This document shows, piece after piece, positions 12,810 through 24,189 of a stretch of DNA of 64,000 bases. The stretch is from Hetaerina americana (Eukaryota; Arthropoda; Insecta; Odonata; Calopterygidae), in contig JAKTNV010000004.1 of NCBI GenBank assembly GCA_022747635.1, forward strand, positions 85,045,052 through 85,109,051, written 5' to 3'. A program made the position numbers and the translations under genes. Each line of letters begins with the position of its first letter. Position 1 is the first letter of the stretch. Under the pieces are notes generated by a model. It did no database searches, had not been told where the DNA came from, and saw only the letters and a program-made list of their open reading frames with translations.

Positions 12810-14130
12810 GGATAGTGGCAGAGAGGGTATTTCAAAATAATATTTTGTATCCAAAAGGATATTTGGAATATTGGTGTAATTTCTAATACAAATTTATCTC
12901 AGCAAATGTATTTATGAATAATAAAGATGCAACAAAGAAAAAGGTCTAATTTTTAAATCTCTCTTTGTGTAACCTTCGAATAAATAATTTTGCCTTAATA
13001 TGCTGCCTGAGAATGAAAAAGAGAAATACAAGAATGCATCCCAAAAATAAAGATCGTTTTTCCGAGGATAAATGTTGATTACAATTGCTACGTGAAGCAC
13101 AGAAAACAGTAAATTAAGAAGTTCTCTTAATCTCCAATACATACTGGCAGTCAGAATTGAATTACATCTTCTGCCATACTCTCATTCGGCAATGCGGGTC
13201 ATTCAATTCGTTATGAATTAAAAAAAAAGATGAGTCGTTGATATTCTTGAATGGAATGTCGACATTTCTTGAAAATATCTATTCGAAACAAATGGTAATA
13301 GAATTGTTAAAACACAAAAAAACCGTGAAAGAGTCATTATTTCAATAAATTATAAATAAATACTTAATTAGCAGATTTACTAAGTGTAGGAAATATGTAT
13401 TGTGTATCATATATATAAAATATGAAAAGGTGCCTTAATCCGTACGTTATTAGCCTAAAATGTTGCCAAATTATTCTAAAGTAATTTTATCCTATCCTGA
13501 ATAGCAACATTGTGTGCACTCTGAACAATTGTTCTTTGGTTTATAAGGTGAAATTCGTGATTGCAATAAACAAATGAACTACATTTGATCACACCGGGTC
13601 AAAACTTACGTCATACACCGACCTGAACGAAGTCCGATAATAAGAGCTAATTGGTCTATCACATGCGAAAAATCATGGTATTGAATGATATCCAAGAACC
13701 GGCTCACTCTTCAAAAAAGAGTAGCTCCATCGACGGCCACCCGCTCACGAGCCGTCTCGGAGCACGGTGAGGCGCAAGGTTGAGGTGCTAAGCCTCCCCA
13801 AGAAAATATATGAATTCAAGTCCCGAGTCCACTCAGCGAAAAATATCCTAAGTCCAGAGCGCTCGCCAGGCGAGAGAGGCGTCGAGGCAGGGAGATCCCT
13901 CGGATTCGGCAGGGGAGAGCCTTGCTGAGTTCATCCAGTTCATTTTGAGAAAAAATTGGCAGTCCGTAGTTTTGCGGAACAAATAATAGTTCCGAACACG
14001 TATTTCACAAGAAACCCGGTAGGCTGGGGGATAAGAGGCAGAAGGCGGTGGCGAGACTATAAGGTGTATTACATCGATTTACTTTTGCAGCCGAATTTTT
14101 TTTTTTGCAAAATATTTTCGATTCACTAAT
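12810..14130. other. No gene recognised; CpG-rich block at about 13690-13990
   Basis: The sequence is AT-rich up to about 13600. It then becomes clearly richer in C, G and CpG from about 13690 to 13990, which contrasts with both flanks and could be a promoter or 5' UTR. No start codon there opens a recognisable frame on either strand. Confidence 0.4.
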
Positions 14131-14137
14131 ATGCACA

Positions 14138-14362
14138 AAAGTGTCACCAGAGATTTTGACGGTAGCTTCAGGACGCCGCGGGAGATCAGGAAAACAATTA
14201 AATATTGAAAATTTCTGTGAAAAGGGCCGCCATTTTTTCCAGCCGGGCGGCGGTGCGCCGGAAAAAATGGCAGCCCTTTCCACAAAAATATTCAATATAT
14301 AATTGTTTTCCTGATCTCCCGCGGCGTCCTGAACCTACCGTCAAAATCTCTGGTGACACTTT
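14138..14362. repeat. 225-bp near-perfect foldback (inverted repeat)
   Basis: The arms at 14138-14240 and 14260-14362 are 103 nt each. By eye they differ at about six positions. The spacer is a 19-nt GC-rich stretch (14241-14259). A transcript in either direction would fold into a hairpin of about 100 bp. The structure resembles a foldback MITE. No target-site duplication is obvious, and weaker symmetry continues outside both arms. The arms contain no coding frame. Confidence 0.85.
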
Positions 14363-14364
14363 AC

Positions 14365-16230
14365 TGAATTAATGAACAAAAAATTAATTATTGGATTGGT
14401 TGCATATCCAGCCAACAGATGGCGCATGCCTTCACTAATTGAAACCTCCTCAAATACCAGCGCATCCTAATACATCCTTTTCCCACCAGATGGTAACCAA
14501 CGATGAATTGCGAAATTCAATTTTTACATGGTCATTTAAAATGTATCAACTATTCCCTATTTACCTCAATGAGATTTGTTCTAACTTTGGGCACGGTTTA
14601 TATAAAATATGACGCACCTTCCCGATTACTTCCAGAACATTCTTATGGAATGTGCTGGAACTTCATAATGAATATAAACATAAGGGAGTTAAACAATAGA
14701 CAATGCTCAAATGTCAAATTGGGCGGCAACCCTAATTGCTTGCAGTATCTTCTAGTTCATAATAAGTAATTTATATAAATTTTAATTCTATGCCTTTAGC
14801 CAGATGTGAAGTATAGAAGAGTTATGTTTGATCCAAAACACTTGGATATTAGTTAACATTTATTTCCAACAATTCTTCAACGATTTGATCTCAATGCAGT
14901 TGCATTGGTGCCGTTGAACTATGCAATTCTCTCTGCTGCCCTGGTTGCAACTTTGTCATGCTTATTATAACGGCAGTTATAGTAATTAACATTTTACTTA
15001 TGTATAAGAATCAAATGCAAGAATATATCCAAATCCTTTATTAATTTCAAAATTATAGAATACAGAATTGTCAACTTAATAAGTCTAATTTCTTCTTAAA
15101 CAATGCAGCCAACAACACTTTTACTGAAGACTCCTTGGGTTAGACAAAACCAATGTCCCCGATATTTCATGGATATTATTACCCTATTTCCAATTTAGTT
15201 TCTTTGAAAATTTAAAAATTTCACTGAATATTTTGTCTGCAGAAAGTTGAAGGAATAATTGCTCTCTTACTCAATGGCATGGAAAAATCATTATGGATGC
15301 TTTGAATTGTACCAGAAAGTTAACTTTACATACTAATATCCAAACGCATTTAGAATGTCATATTTTTAGATTACCTGTGTTGACCAATCAATTGGATATT
15401 TTGAAAACTAATAAAAATTCATTTGCTTAGTTGCACAGGCATAACGAATTTAGATTTTAATTAATTTCCCTACTGCATATTATTAGCCCACTGAATATGA
15501 AGTTCTATGAATCATGGGAGAGGAGCAGGGATTGCTGGGAATAATCAAGCACTAAAGGTGGATGCAGACCTTTTTTTATTAGCAAAGGGGTAGATATAAG
15601 TTTACAAGGAATTAAAATCAATATATTATCATCAAGTAGTGTTTTATTTACATGGAATCTGAAATCAAATTAAGGATCATGAATCTGTAACTGTTGATCA
15701 AAACTATATCAATAGTGATTTATTGAACCAGATTTACCTTCCAACTACAGAACTGGATAATATCTTATATTAATATAAGGGTTTTAATCTTCTTAATAAT
15801 GGGAACTTTTTGCCAAAACAAAAAATGTGACCCTAAGTAGCAGTACATAATGCTAGATTGCTTCAAAATTTAATAATTTCTCTTCATATTTAACTTCACC
15901 TCTCCATTTAGATCCAATTTGAAAATTAACAATTTGGACCTTGAGAAACTGAAGTTGAAAAAAGATGAGAAAAAGCCCATGGAAGGATTGGAGAGCAATA
16001 ACCTTTATACCTAGAAACTGTTAATTGGAAGAAACAATTGAAATAAAGATCAAATGAGGATCCACCATCCACATACCAGTGAGTGATTAAAGCTCTTTGG
16101 TTTTCATGCGTGTTAAAGGACCATTTTGAAGGGCCACTCAATCACAGATTCTTCACTATGGTTACTTAATTGCAATAAAGTCATTTGTGTTTTTTTTACT
16201 GTTTTCCCAGCTTTAATAATTTAACACATT
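14365..16230. other. AT-rich stretch without recognisable genes
   Basis: Only short frames with no family resemblance are present. No tandem repeat or inverted repeat of note was seen. Confidence 0.45.
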
Positions 16231-16233
16231 AAA

Positions 16234-16273
16234 TCACATATCACACATCACACATCACATCACACATCACATC
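16234..16273. repeat. CACAT-type microsatellite
   Basis: Imperfect tandem CACAT and CACACAT units run across about 40 bases. This is a simple length-variable repeat. Confidence 0.8.
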
Positions 16274-16639
16274 AATTTAGTCAGCTGGAATTCATATTTT
16301 CAACCTCTGGCACCTACCTATCTTTCTATTTATTAGCTCAAATGGTTGCAGCTCATTTCTGGCAGTTAAAAAATGAATGTCAAATAATTTTTAAAACATT
16401 TCGTTTCTCCACATATAGATAGGAAGTCTTTATTTAAATTTTCATGTTAAAAATTGGATTACATCAAATGAAGATAAATCTATTAATTATAAAAACAAAG
16501 AAGAGTCAAGCCATGTCATGATAAAACATTAAAAACCTGGGTGCTAGGCACCACTGTAATATTAACTACAAAAAATCACGGCAATCAACCCAAAGGCTTG
16601 TATGGTTAGTGATGATAGAATTTACTCAATACTAATCCC

Positions 16640-16830
16640 AATGGGGTGTTCAATTCACACATCAGGGTGCCTTTCCCTTTGCAGGTTATGGTTTCCCAGC
16701 CAGATCTGGTATCAAAAAACAGCTAGGGTGATGCTGAGCTAGAGGTATGACTTTGAATCGAACCTGGGGCCCTCCAGTCAGCAGTCCAGCACTATTTCCG
16801 GTCTATCATGTCTCCCAATGATATGTTCAT
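16640..16830 (-). mobile_element. tRNA-derived SINE (copy 2)
   Basis: On the minus strand an A-box-like region (about 16779-16802) is followed by a B-box match GGTTCGATTC (16755-16764) after CCCCA. The body then shares blocks with copy 1 at about 11160-11370, for example GGTTTCCCAGCCAGAT at about 16690 here against GGTTTCCCCAGAAGAT there (plus-strand text). It has no acceptor-stem pairing and so is not a functional tRNA gene. Confidence 0.6.
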
Positions 16831-17679
16831 TTGATTTCTTCCTTTATCATTATAGCAGGGCAAATTTTTGACACATCACAAATGTTGGAAGTTATTAGTT
16901 TATAAGCTGACACTAACTCAGTTTCTATCAATAATACCTTTTATGATGATTAAAAACAAAATTTGGCAAAACAAATGTGCATATTTGAAAACACTATTTT
17001 ATTCAAAATTCTTCATAGACCCTTACGGAATGATCGATTACATGTACGATTTGTCTGTTAACCAGATCTACCTGGGAATCCAGAGCTGGCTCAGGGAATG
17101 AACTAGCCCTATGTTATTTAATGGGAATTGGAGTGAACTGGAATGGGAACTGTTGTGCAAATTTCACACATTACAAATATTATTTACTAATTTAAGGGGA
17201 TCTCTCTTATGACACCATCCATCAAGTAGAATTGCATTGTCTCGATTTCAGATCAAGGAGGCAGTTTGTCAAACAAAGTAGCAATTATAGAGTAACAGGA
17301 AGAAATGGTTTTCAACACCCTACAGGTCCACCCATCTTCATTTCAATTCATTGGTGTCTATCATCATTTTCGAATATACATTTGAGAATCTCTCCTTGTT
17401 CATACTTGGGACCAATTGGGTTGGGCATGGCACTAAGAATAACGGATGAAAGTTAGCTATGCCATAGTTACCAAACTTGCCATTCATCAGGTAGCAAAAA
17501 ACTATCATTTCAATATTTATGTCCTTCTTGAGGTATCACATGAGGAAGCAACCCAAGGTTCTCAAGCAATCACCTGTGATTATTATTATTAGGTACTCTA
17601 CCGGTTAAGGTAGGTTTTTGGATGGACATAATTTCTAAATAAATTTTTTGTGACCCCTAGCAAAACACAACATCCTACT

Positions 17680-17930
17680 TTACATCAGGTCCCTCTTTAA
17701 GCTCTTAGTACTTTCTTCCTCCATCCCATCCAACATCCTTAACCTGTTCCTTCCCTTTCCTTGTTTGCTTAACATTCTCCCCTCAATTTCAGCCTTCAAC
17801 ATCCCACTGCCGGTCAATACCCCCTTCAGCCACTTTTCCTGTCTCCATAGGATTGCTCCCACCAAACCCATCTCTTCGCATCCCTTGGCTAATGTTCTTG
17901 TCACTGAACAATTGGAAGGGCTCATTATAT
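17680..17930 (-). pseudogene. RTE-type element, 3' end of the reverse transcriptase ORF
   Basis: The minus strand holds an 81-codon frame with GLVGAILWRQEKWLKGVL, then KAEIEGRMLSKQGKGRNR and LRMLDGMEEE. This is the conserved segment near the C-terminus of RTE-like ORFs (usual form: R-GH-LR, then EG-ieGkR-rGRpR, then ml). The same block recurs in minus orientation at 55670-55880 and 57780-58025. No reverse transcriptase core is present, so this is a short 3' fragment. Confidence 0.65.
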
Positions 17931-18640
17931 ATGCCTGCTCATGTTGCAGTAGACCCCTGAAGTTTTACTCAGATTTTCCACTTTTAATATAACTCTCGTG
18001 TCAGTAATGTTTTGTATTTATTGAATGTTTGCAAGTTCATTCCAGTGAAGTAATTTTAATTAAAACCGAGGATCTTTAAAGAAATGCATGTTCTCAACAA
18101 AGACGAAAAGAAAGTTAATTGAGCACTTTCAACAGTGGGTATCAAGTTGTAAACAATCATTATATATTTGGATTTATTTAATCAATAGGGAGACTTAGTC
18201 CTTCAAAAATTCACCACCATTGCCACAAATACTGCCCACAAACGACCGCTACAATTGCTTACTCTTACCACTATCGCAAAGCCTCCAACAATCAGGATTC
18301 AGAAGCAGCTGTAGAACAATGCATAACCATGACATCACTGTGATAAGTCTACAATGCCAATGAATTCCAAAATCAGACCTCGCTGAAGAGTAACTCCGAT
18401 TGCAAATAATAGGTTTAATTACTACAAATACCCTCTTGCCCATGTAGATCAACCCTTTTTTTCCATTGAAATTTTCATTTTATGCCTTGCTTAGTGGAAA
18501 TTAACAAGTATTCAGAGGAACAAGGTTGTCAAGAGAAATTGTCTTTATGATTCCCAACAAGAATATTAAAAATCTATTGTCAACACTTTTCTCTGTCAAA
18601 GAGTCATCATGAAAATATAACAAGATCGTATTCCTTGCAG

Positions 18641-18818
18641 TGATCCAATTGATGTAAATGGAGTAGAAGTAAAAAGTAAAATGGAGGAAAGTAAACCAAA
18701 TAGCAACAATTCTCCATCTACCACCACCAATGCTCTATCGATGGATTGTGGTGATAGTCCTGTGACAAGTCCTCCACCTTCCCTTTTGCATTCTCCATTC
18801 AGCCTTGTACCAAAATGA
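18641..18818 (+). CDS. Candidate terminal coding exon of an unidentified gene
   Basis: A good acceptor (TATTCCTTGCAG at 18640) opens a frame whose first base completes a codon. It then runs DPIDVNGVEVKSKMEESK and a Ser/Thr/Pro/Asn-rich tail (SPSTTTNALS, SPVTSPPPSLLHSPFSLVPK) to a TGA at 18816-18818. Low complexity rich in Ser and Pro is typical of the disordered C-terminal tail of a regulatory or scaffold protein. The AG left over at the 12580-12608 micro-exon joins in phase and gives NASDPID. I do not recognise the protein. No known transposon protein fits. The inferred intron is about 6.0 kb and contains SINE copy 2 and an RTE scrap. Confidence 0.5.
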
Positions 18819-18899
18819 CTTCGGTCACTGAGCTGTTTAAATAAAACACAAAAACAACAAAGGACAGTATCATTGGGAGTAACCAAGAACTCTTTGCTC

Positions 18900-21270
18900 T
18901 CTTAGAAGGGACAATGTAAGGTTAGGCAATGACTGGGGAATGATGAATTAGTCATCCTGGGTTTTCCATTACTTTGGCCTATCTGCTCTGAAAGCAGTTT
19001 TGCAATCAATCCAAAGAATTGTTTAATTAAAATCATCCCAGGAGGCATTTGCAAGGTGAAAGGTTAATGCGGCCATTCTTACCTTTTCCATTCATACAGA
19101 ATCTAACTGTCATTTGCGATAAAACAATAGAGACATTGGAAAAACAAGCAATTCTCATTGTTTGTGATTGTATAATATATGCAGAGTGGCCTTGACTCAA
19201 CATGTAATTTGGAGAGGCCAAATTTATGGCTATTAAGAACTAATCCTAACTTACACACATCATAGAAGCCACATAAACAATACCAAAGCGTGAAGAGCTT
19301 CAACAGAGGATGCCCATTAATTCATGGAAGTGAAAATTCAAATGGCCCAATTCCTCTGGAAAACCACACTAACCATTTTCACATCATCACTATGGGTCCA
19401 TGCAGGCGATTGAATTTAATATTTACCCTAATTATTTTATCCTTCTTTTAAAAATAACTCACCCTAACCAGTTCCTTTATTCCTAAGGACAAGTGCCCAA
19501 CCATCTACCTCATTTAAGAGAAAACTTCCTAACCACAATCCCTCAATCAACATAGGGTTCGATGTTTCCTTTTTAAAATAAATTAAAAGATGAAGACAGT
19601 AGACAGACATGCTCTAACTTAAATTTATGCCAAGGTTCAAAGAAAAATTCATTTCACAGAGCACACTAGATGACTCGCATCCAACCAGTTAAAGGGAAAT
19701 ATGAGATTGATTTGGAGACATTTTGCTTCAATTGAAAGAGCCATTTGAGAAATAAAAAAAAAGGAAACTCAATAAAAATTCGAATAGTAAAATTTCAAGT
19801 TTCAATTTAATGAAGAACATATTATTCCTCTTTGACTTGAGACATACAACACACGCTACTACTTGCAGAAGCACTGCAAAGATTTTGAAGTCAAACATAC
19901 ACAAATTGTCACATAAGGGATAAAATATATAAAGATTTAAAATAGCTTACGTCACTACTTGCAGCGTGAATCTTGCTCTCTTCCCTGTTCCCTCTTCTTC
20001 TTTAGCAGACCTCATTTGTTCAAGCACACATCAGAGGGTGGCTTCTTTCAGTTTAGAGCACAAATGGTGACTCCAAAGTTACGCTGATGATGAATTGGTG
20101 ATGCTGCAGGCTTCAAAAAACAGTTTCTCCAAAGTGGAGTCCATTCTAGGCTTAGGGTAGGATTTGAGGTCCATCAATCTTATTTCTAGATAGGAAGTAG
20201 AAATTTAGAAAAGTACAGCAATGGGAGGGGTGGCAGCATGGGGGAGTTGGTGAGTAAAAAAGAATCATTCAACCACATGAACAGTTTGGGGGTCAAGGCA
20301 ACAAAGAATTCATCAACAATAAGCTACGGAACTAGGAAATTTTGATTTAAAAGTCAGCTTATTTGTGAACTGTGTTGAACTGTAATTACTTTTACTTTTT
20401 CTGTCCATGGTATCAGAACTGGATAGCATATGGTTAAATGAATTTGGTCAAGATATAAATAAGACTAAATAAAGTAATAAAAGTAAGATTTTCAAGTGCA
20501 CATTGATATGATGGATATGATAAGAGAGTTTTGTCCAAATTTTTCACTACCTATATGAAAGCATTTCATCATTAAAACGTTTTAATTGAAGAAACAACTA
20601 CATGCTGATTACATTGTCAGTAACACTTTTCAATTACTATGGAATTCAACATTATGAAAATTCATTAAATTTTTATCAACTCTCAGTCTCAATGAATTGT
20701 TCATTAAAATTATTCCCACAAAATTTTTCCCAAGATGACTACCAAAGGCCATGAAGTACCGAACTTCTCCCAGCTATATTTTGAGTGTGAATCTATATTT
20801 GTATTCCTGTAATAGTTGGCACACTTGCTCACATGTGCTCACATGTACCTGAAGATGGCATAATAATGTGAAAATACTTAGTAAACCGTAATAAAAGGAT
20901 GGTGGAAAGGTACAAACCGAGGCGCAAGCTATCACTCAGTACTTACACTTGGGCTGAGAGAGTCCTGGTGAAAAAGAAGCTGCATAACTTCCACAGACAG
21001 GTACATTGAATGTGATACACCTCAGACCAGAGAGAATAATATCTGAAATATTTCACTTTAAGCTGCATTGATCATTTGAAGAAATTTATACATAAGGATC
21101 ACAGTATGTTTATCTCCATGACCAATATTGAAGGTAGAAGTTCATGAATCTCCTCATTTGCGCTTGAATAAATACCCTAGGATATCAATCTGGGAATGGG
21201 GGGGGGGGAGTAGAGGACACCATTGTCAGCATTAGTCTACTATAAGGGAAAGATGCCAAGGGGTCACACA
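18900..21270. other. AT-rich sequence without recognisable genes
   Basis: Short frames only. Downstream of the terminal exon at 18641-18818 this may include its 3' UTR. A nine-G homopolymer lies at about 21199-21208. Confidence 0.45.
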
Positions 21271-21279
21271 ATTTAATCC

Positions 21280-21440
21280 TCCATTTGAAGGATGGACTAC
21301 TCCATTGTAGCATATGGTACCTTAGTAGGGATCAGGATATCTTAAAATTAATGTCACCACTGTGATTCGAACCCAGGCCTTCAGTATGGGAATTCAATAC
21401 ACTAGCTGATGCACCAACCTGATCTCCTTCATCGAAGTCA
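21280..21440 (-). mobile_element. tRNA-derived SINE fragment (different body)
   Basis: On the minus strand an A-box-like GGTTGGTGCATCAGCTAGTG (21400-21419) is followed by a perfect B box, GGGTTCGAATC (21364-21374), at normal tRNA spacing. The acceptor ends do not pair. The body is not clearly the same as in the two SINE copies at 11 and 16 kb. Confidence 0.55.
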
Positions 21441-21599
21441 TGTTATTCGGCTAATAACCTAGAATGCAAAAACATTCTAAAACTTTTTATACCATGTAAC
21501 GATTGCTGTAAGTTACACATTTTTTACCAGGTCATAATTACGTGGAATCAGTCTGAAATGACACGGAGTAGCGTACAGTATCATCCAGTAATGCCATTG

Positions 21600-22430
21600 A
21601 TCCATTGGAGTGGGTAAATCTTCCCTCACTCCAATATTCACTCCTCGTCCTCCTTCCGCAGCCACGAACAGAATGCTTCCAGAGAGCTCCACTCACGCCC
21701 TTCAAGAGCGCCACTCAAGCAGGAAGGCTGCCAGGAACAGAAGAAAGCAATGTAGGCAAAAATGCGAGATGGAGGAATGCAGGGAATGAATAGCTGGGAT
21801 TTCCCGGCGCGGGAAGACGCGGAGAGCTAGCAAATGTAATAGACTATGACGCCTGCCTGGGAAAGGGAAGGGGTTATCAGGAAAGAGAGTGAGGACGAGA
21901 TAAGGAGGGGCAAGAGTGAAAGAGGGGAAACACTCGTCCACCCTTGATGACCTGGCCGATGAGGGCAATGGAATGGTGAAATGAGTTAAGGAGGCGGGGA
22001 GGGATACGTTGGTTGGGGTGGAGGTCCTTTCAAGTTGACCTATCCGATGGCTTCGCAAGTGGGAGGGGAAATAAGTGGAGGGGTGGGAGTGATATCAATG
22101 AGCGCGGGTGCATTTGACCATGGGTAAACGCAGCGACTGAGTGTGGTTCAAGGCGAGTCCCAAGTTAGTAGGCTGCACTTCCCAACGGAGTGAGTTGGGG
22201 CTCCTTTACTTAAATTTGACTCAAGGATTTTGAGGGACGGTCGTGTGGGCCATTTCATTAATTACCCTTATTTTGGACAGGGTGGAGTGGCCCTTGCCGA
22301 GAGTATTTCCCTCGAAGCGAGCCTTTACAGACACACTTGAGAAAGTTTGGAAGAATTTCTGTTTCCTTTTCGAAGGTAGTCTACGAGAAGAAGGCAAAGG
22401 TTCCCTTTGTTTTGGTCGCTCAAACAAAGA
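21600..22430. other. GC-richer block, no recognisable gene
   Basis: Frames of 60-118 codons are open on both strands because stops are rare in this composition. None resembles a known family. Promoter-like composition is possible but unproven. Confidence 0.4.
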
Positions 22431-22759
22431 AAAATTTTAATTGGAATGAGACTTTTTTCCGTTCGCAATAGGGAGTACAAGCGATCACGGCAATTGAGTG
22501 CGAAGACTTAAGGCCACTCTCGGTACAGGCCTAAAATCTTACAAATAGATTACTCCATTGTTTCAATAATTACAATGAAGAAAATCTTTATTAGCTTTTA
22601 TCACCTAATAACGACGTTGGCCCAATGTTCACGCACGAAGATAACGCTCAGAATTGTCCACGAACTTTTAAACCTTTCAAAAGTGTTTGTTGAAACCTTT
22701 GTTTCATTTAATTTTTTTAAATATCATTCCAAGTGGCGTACTTGTGTTACTTGCCCCAT

Positions 22760-22965
22760 CTTGTCTCGGTAGGAGAGATCATGTCAATTAAATTGGAGAG
22801 ATTAAGTGCAGAAGAAATAGATGTAAGATGTAATTTTTCCCACCAACGATAAAGGATCAGAATAAAATTTTTGCCGGATCGCTGCAGGAGGGAAAGGTGT
22901 TTTGTGTCAAGGGTAGTCTGGCGTGTATTCACCCACCGCCACACACCCTAGTGATGGCACGTAGG
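22760..22965 (+). mobile_element. Jockey/CR1-type element, 3' end fragment
   Basis: This segment aligns with the 3' part of the element at 5948-7005 (shared blocks around GAGAGATCA, AAGTGCAGAA and AAGATGTA) and reads uninterrupted across the site where that copy has its insertion. Its far end (about 22920-22960, CACCCACCGCCACACACCCT) corresponds in reverse complement to 41510-41545, the 3' end of the minus-strand copy. Confidence 0.65.
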
Positions 22966-23599
22966 GTACTAAATAAAACTAAAAGTAACATTTAAGTTCA
23001 GAAAAAAAATTAATTGAAATTAGTTGTAGATGATAGCAGTGTAAAGCGCTTCGTTTCGATAGAATGATGATTGTGACGCTTAAAATGTGAGGGGGAGGAA
23101 AAGGGAGATAAGCGTATCACAGACCCTTACAGAGAAGGGGATGGGGAAAAAGAGAGCCGAATACATGTAATACCTTAAATAATTTTTAAATGGCTCAATT
23201 TCGGGTGCAATTAAACAGATGGGAACAAGCTCGCCTACTCGGGCGTAAAAGAGAAAACTGCCCTTTCCTCTCCACCACTCTCCCTTTCCCTCTCTCTCTC
23301 TCATTTCAGCATTGCCCTCCCGGAGTAAAAATCACCTTTCGCGGTATCCCAAATGGACTGGACGACCTTAAGGCGCAAAAAGACAAGCGAGTGTTGGCCA
23401 GGTTATCGCGAACAAACAACTGTTGGCTTTGTTCGTCGGTTAGCTCTCGCTGCAATTTTACTTTTTGTTGAGGAGTTTCCTAAACCTCCCTTTCGCTTTC
23501 TGGCACGATTTTCAAGCGTTTTTAACTGCGGGAATATTTTGTCCCGAGTACAATAAGTAGCCCCTCTCTTATAGGTGGAAGGAGTGAATTGTCTGTCTC

Positions 23600-24180
23600 A
23601 TCCTCTCTCCTTTAAATTCCTCCATAGCTATCACTCTAGTGATCCCCGCTATCCTTCACTCTCACCTTGCATAGACCTGAAACATTGATATATAGTATGT
23701 TTCCTTTTTCCATCTCTCCGTGTATACACTCTAATTTTCCAGTCCTGAACGTTGTCCTAACGTTCCAAGTTCGTATTCTAATTGAGTCGGTCTTCTTCTG
23801 TGCTTCTGCTTTCAGCTTAGCTTTCCAAGGGTTTCGCGAGTTGACGGCTGCCGAAACCTTGCCTCTCCCGCTGCCAGGCACGACACACGGCCGAGTCTCG
23901 TAGTTGCCAGGACTCATTTTTCCTCCACTGTCCGTCATGAAAACCATGGGATTAATAACCGAGGTGGTTTCCTGCTACCTTCCTCAATAATGTTCTTAAT
24001 GTGACACCATCAATTAACCTGCATCACTGGCTGCACAACTGGAGTCAGACGTCCTAGCAACTGTGCTGGCAGGAGCAATGATGATTGCTTCTGCCAGCAC
24101 AGCTCTAGGGATCATCGGAACGCAGAAGCCCTTCCACCACGTGAAGGTTGAAGTCCATGGTAGGGCCAATTAACTAAAAA
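23600..24180 (-). pseudogene. RTE-type element, 5' UTR and start of the endonuclease
   Basis: A 103-codon minus-strand frame (23947-23636) contains IRIRTWNVRTTFRTGKLE, the N-terminal signature of RTE-type endonucleases, followed by the VSGLCKVR block. Upstream (about 23950-24180) is a non-coding leader. It is also seen before the copy at 57780-59150, including the shared stretch TTCCACCACGTGAAGGTTG (TTCCACCACATCAAGGTTG there). The leader holds a strong hairpin (24062-24101). The copy is cut off inside the endonuclease. Confidence 0.65.
24062..24101. repeat. Hairpin in the RTE 5' leader
   Basis: Two 18-nt arms (24062-24079 and 24084-24101) pair with one mismatch around the loop GATG. The left arm starts TGTGCTGGCAGG. 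The related leader near 59045-59090 keeps part of the stem. Confidence 0.75.
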
Positions 24181-24189
24181 GTCTCATTG

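Noticed and set aside
17019..17101. A plus-strand segment after a TTCATAG acceptor reading DPYGMIDYMYDLSVNQIYLG to a stop
   Set aside because: The acceptor is weaker, the frame is short and no phase-compatible partner gave a sensible protein. It may be an alternative terminal exon, but it is not supported enough to call.
20840..20880. A hammerhead-ribozyme-like core (CTGAAGA followed by GAAA), considered because Penelope-like elements can carry hammerheads
   Set aside because: The intervening bases do not form a stem directly joined to the core, and no flanking stems I and III were found.
21364..21419. A possible tRNA gene (A box and perfect B box)
   Set aside because: Acceptor and anticodon stems do not pair. 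The promoter boxes belong to a SINE.
21702..22058. A 118-codon minus-strand frame
   Set aside because: It lies in GC-richer DNA where stops are rare, has no recognisable domain and has overlapping frames on the other strand.
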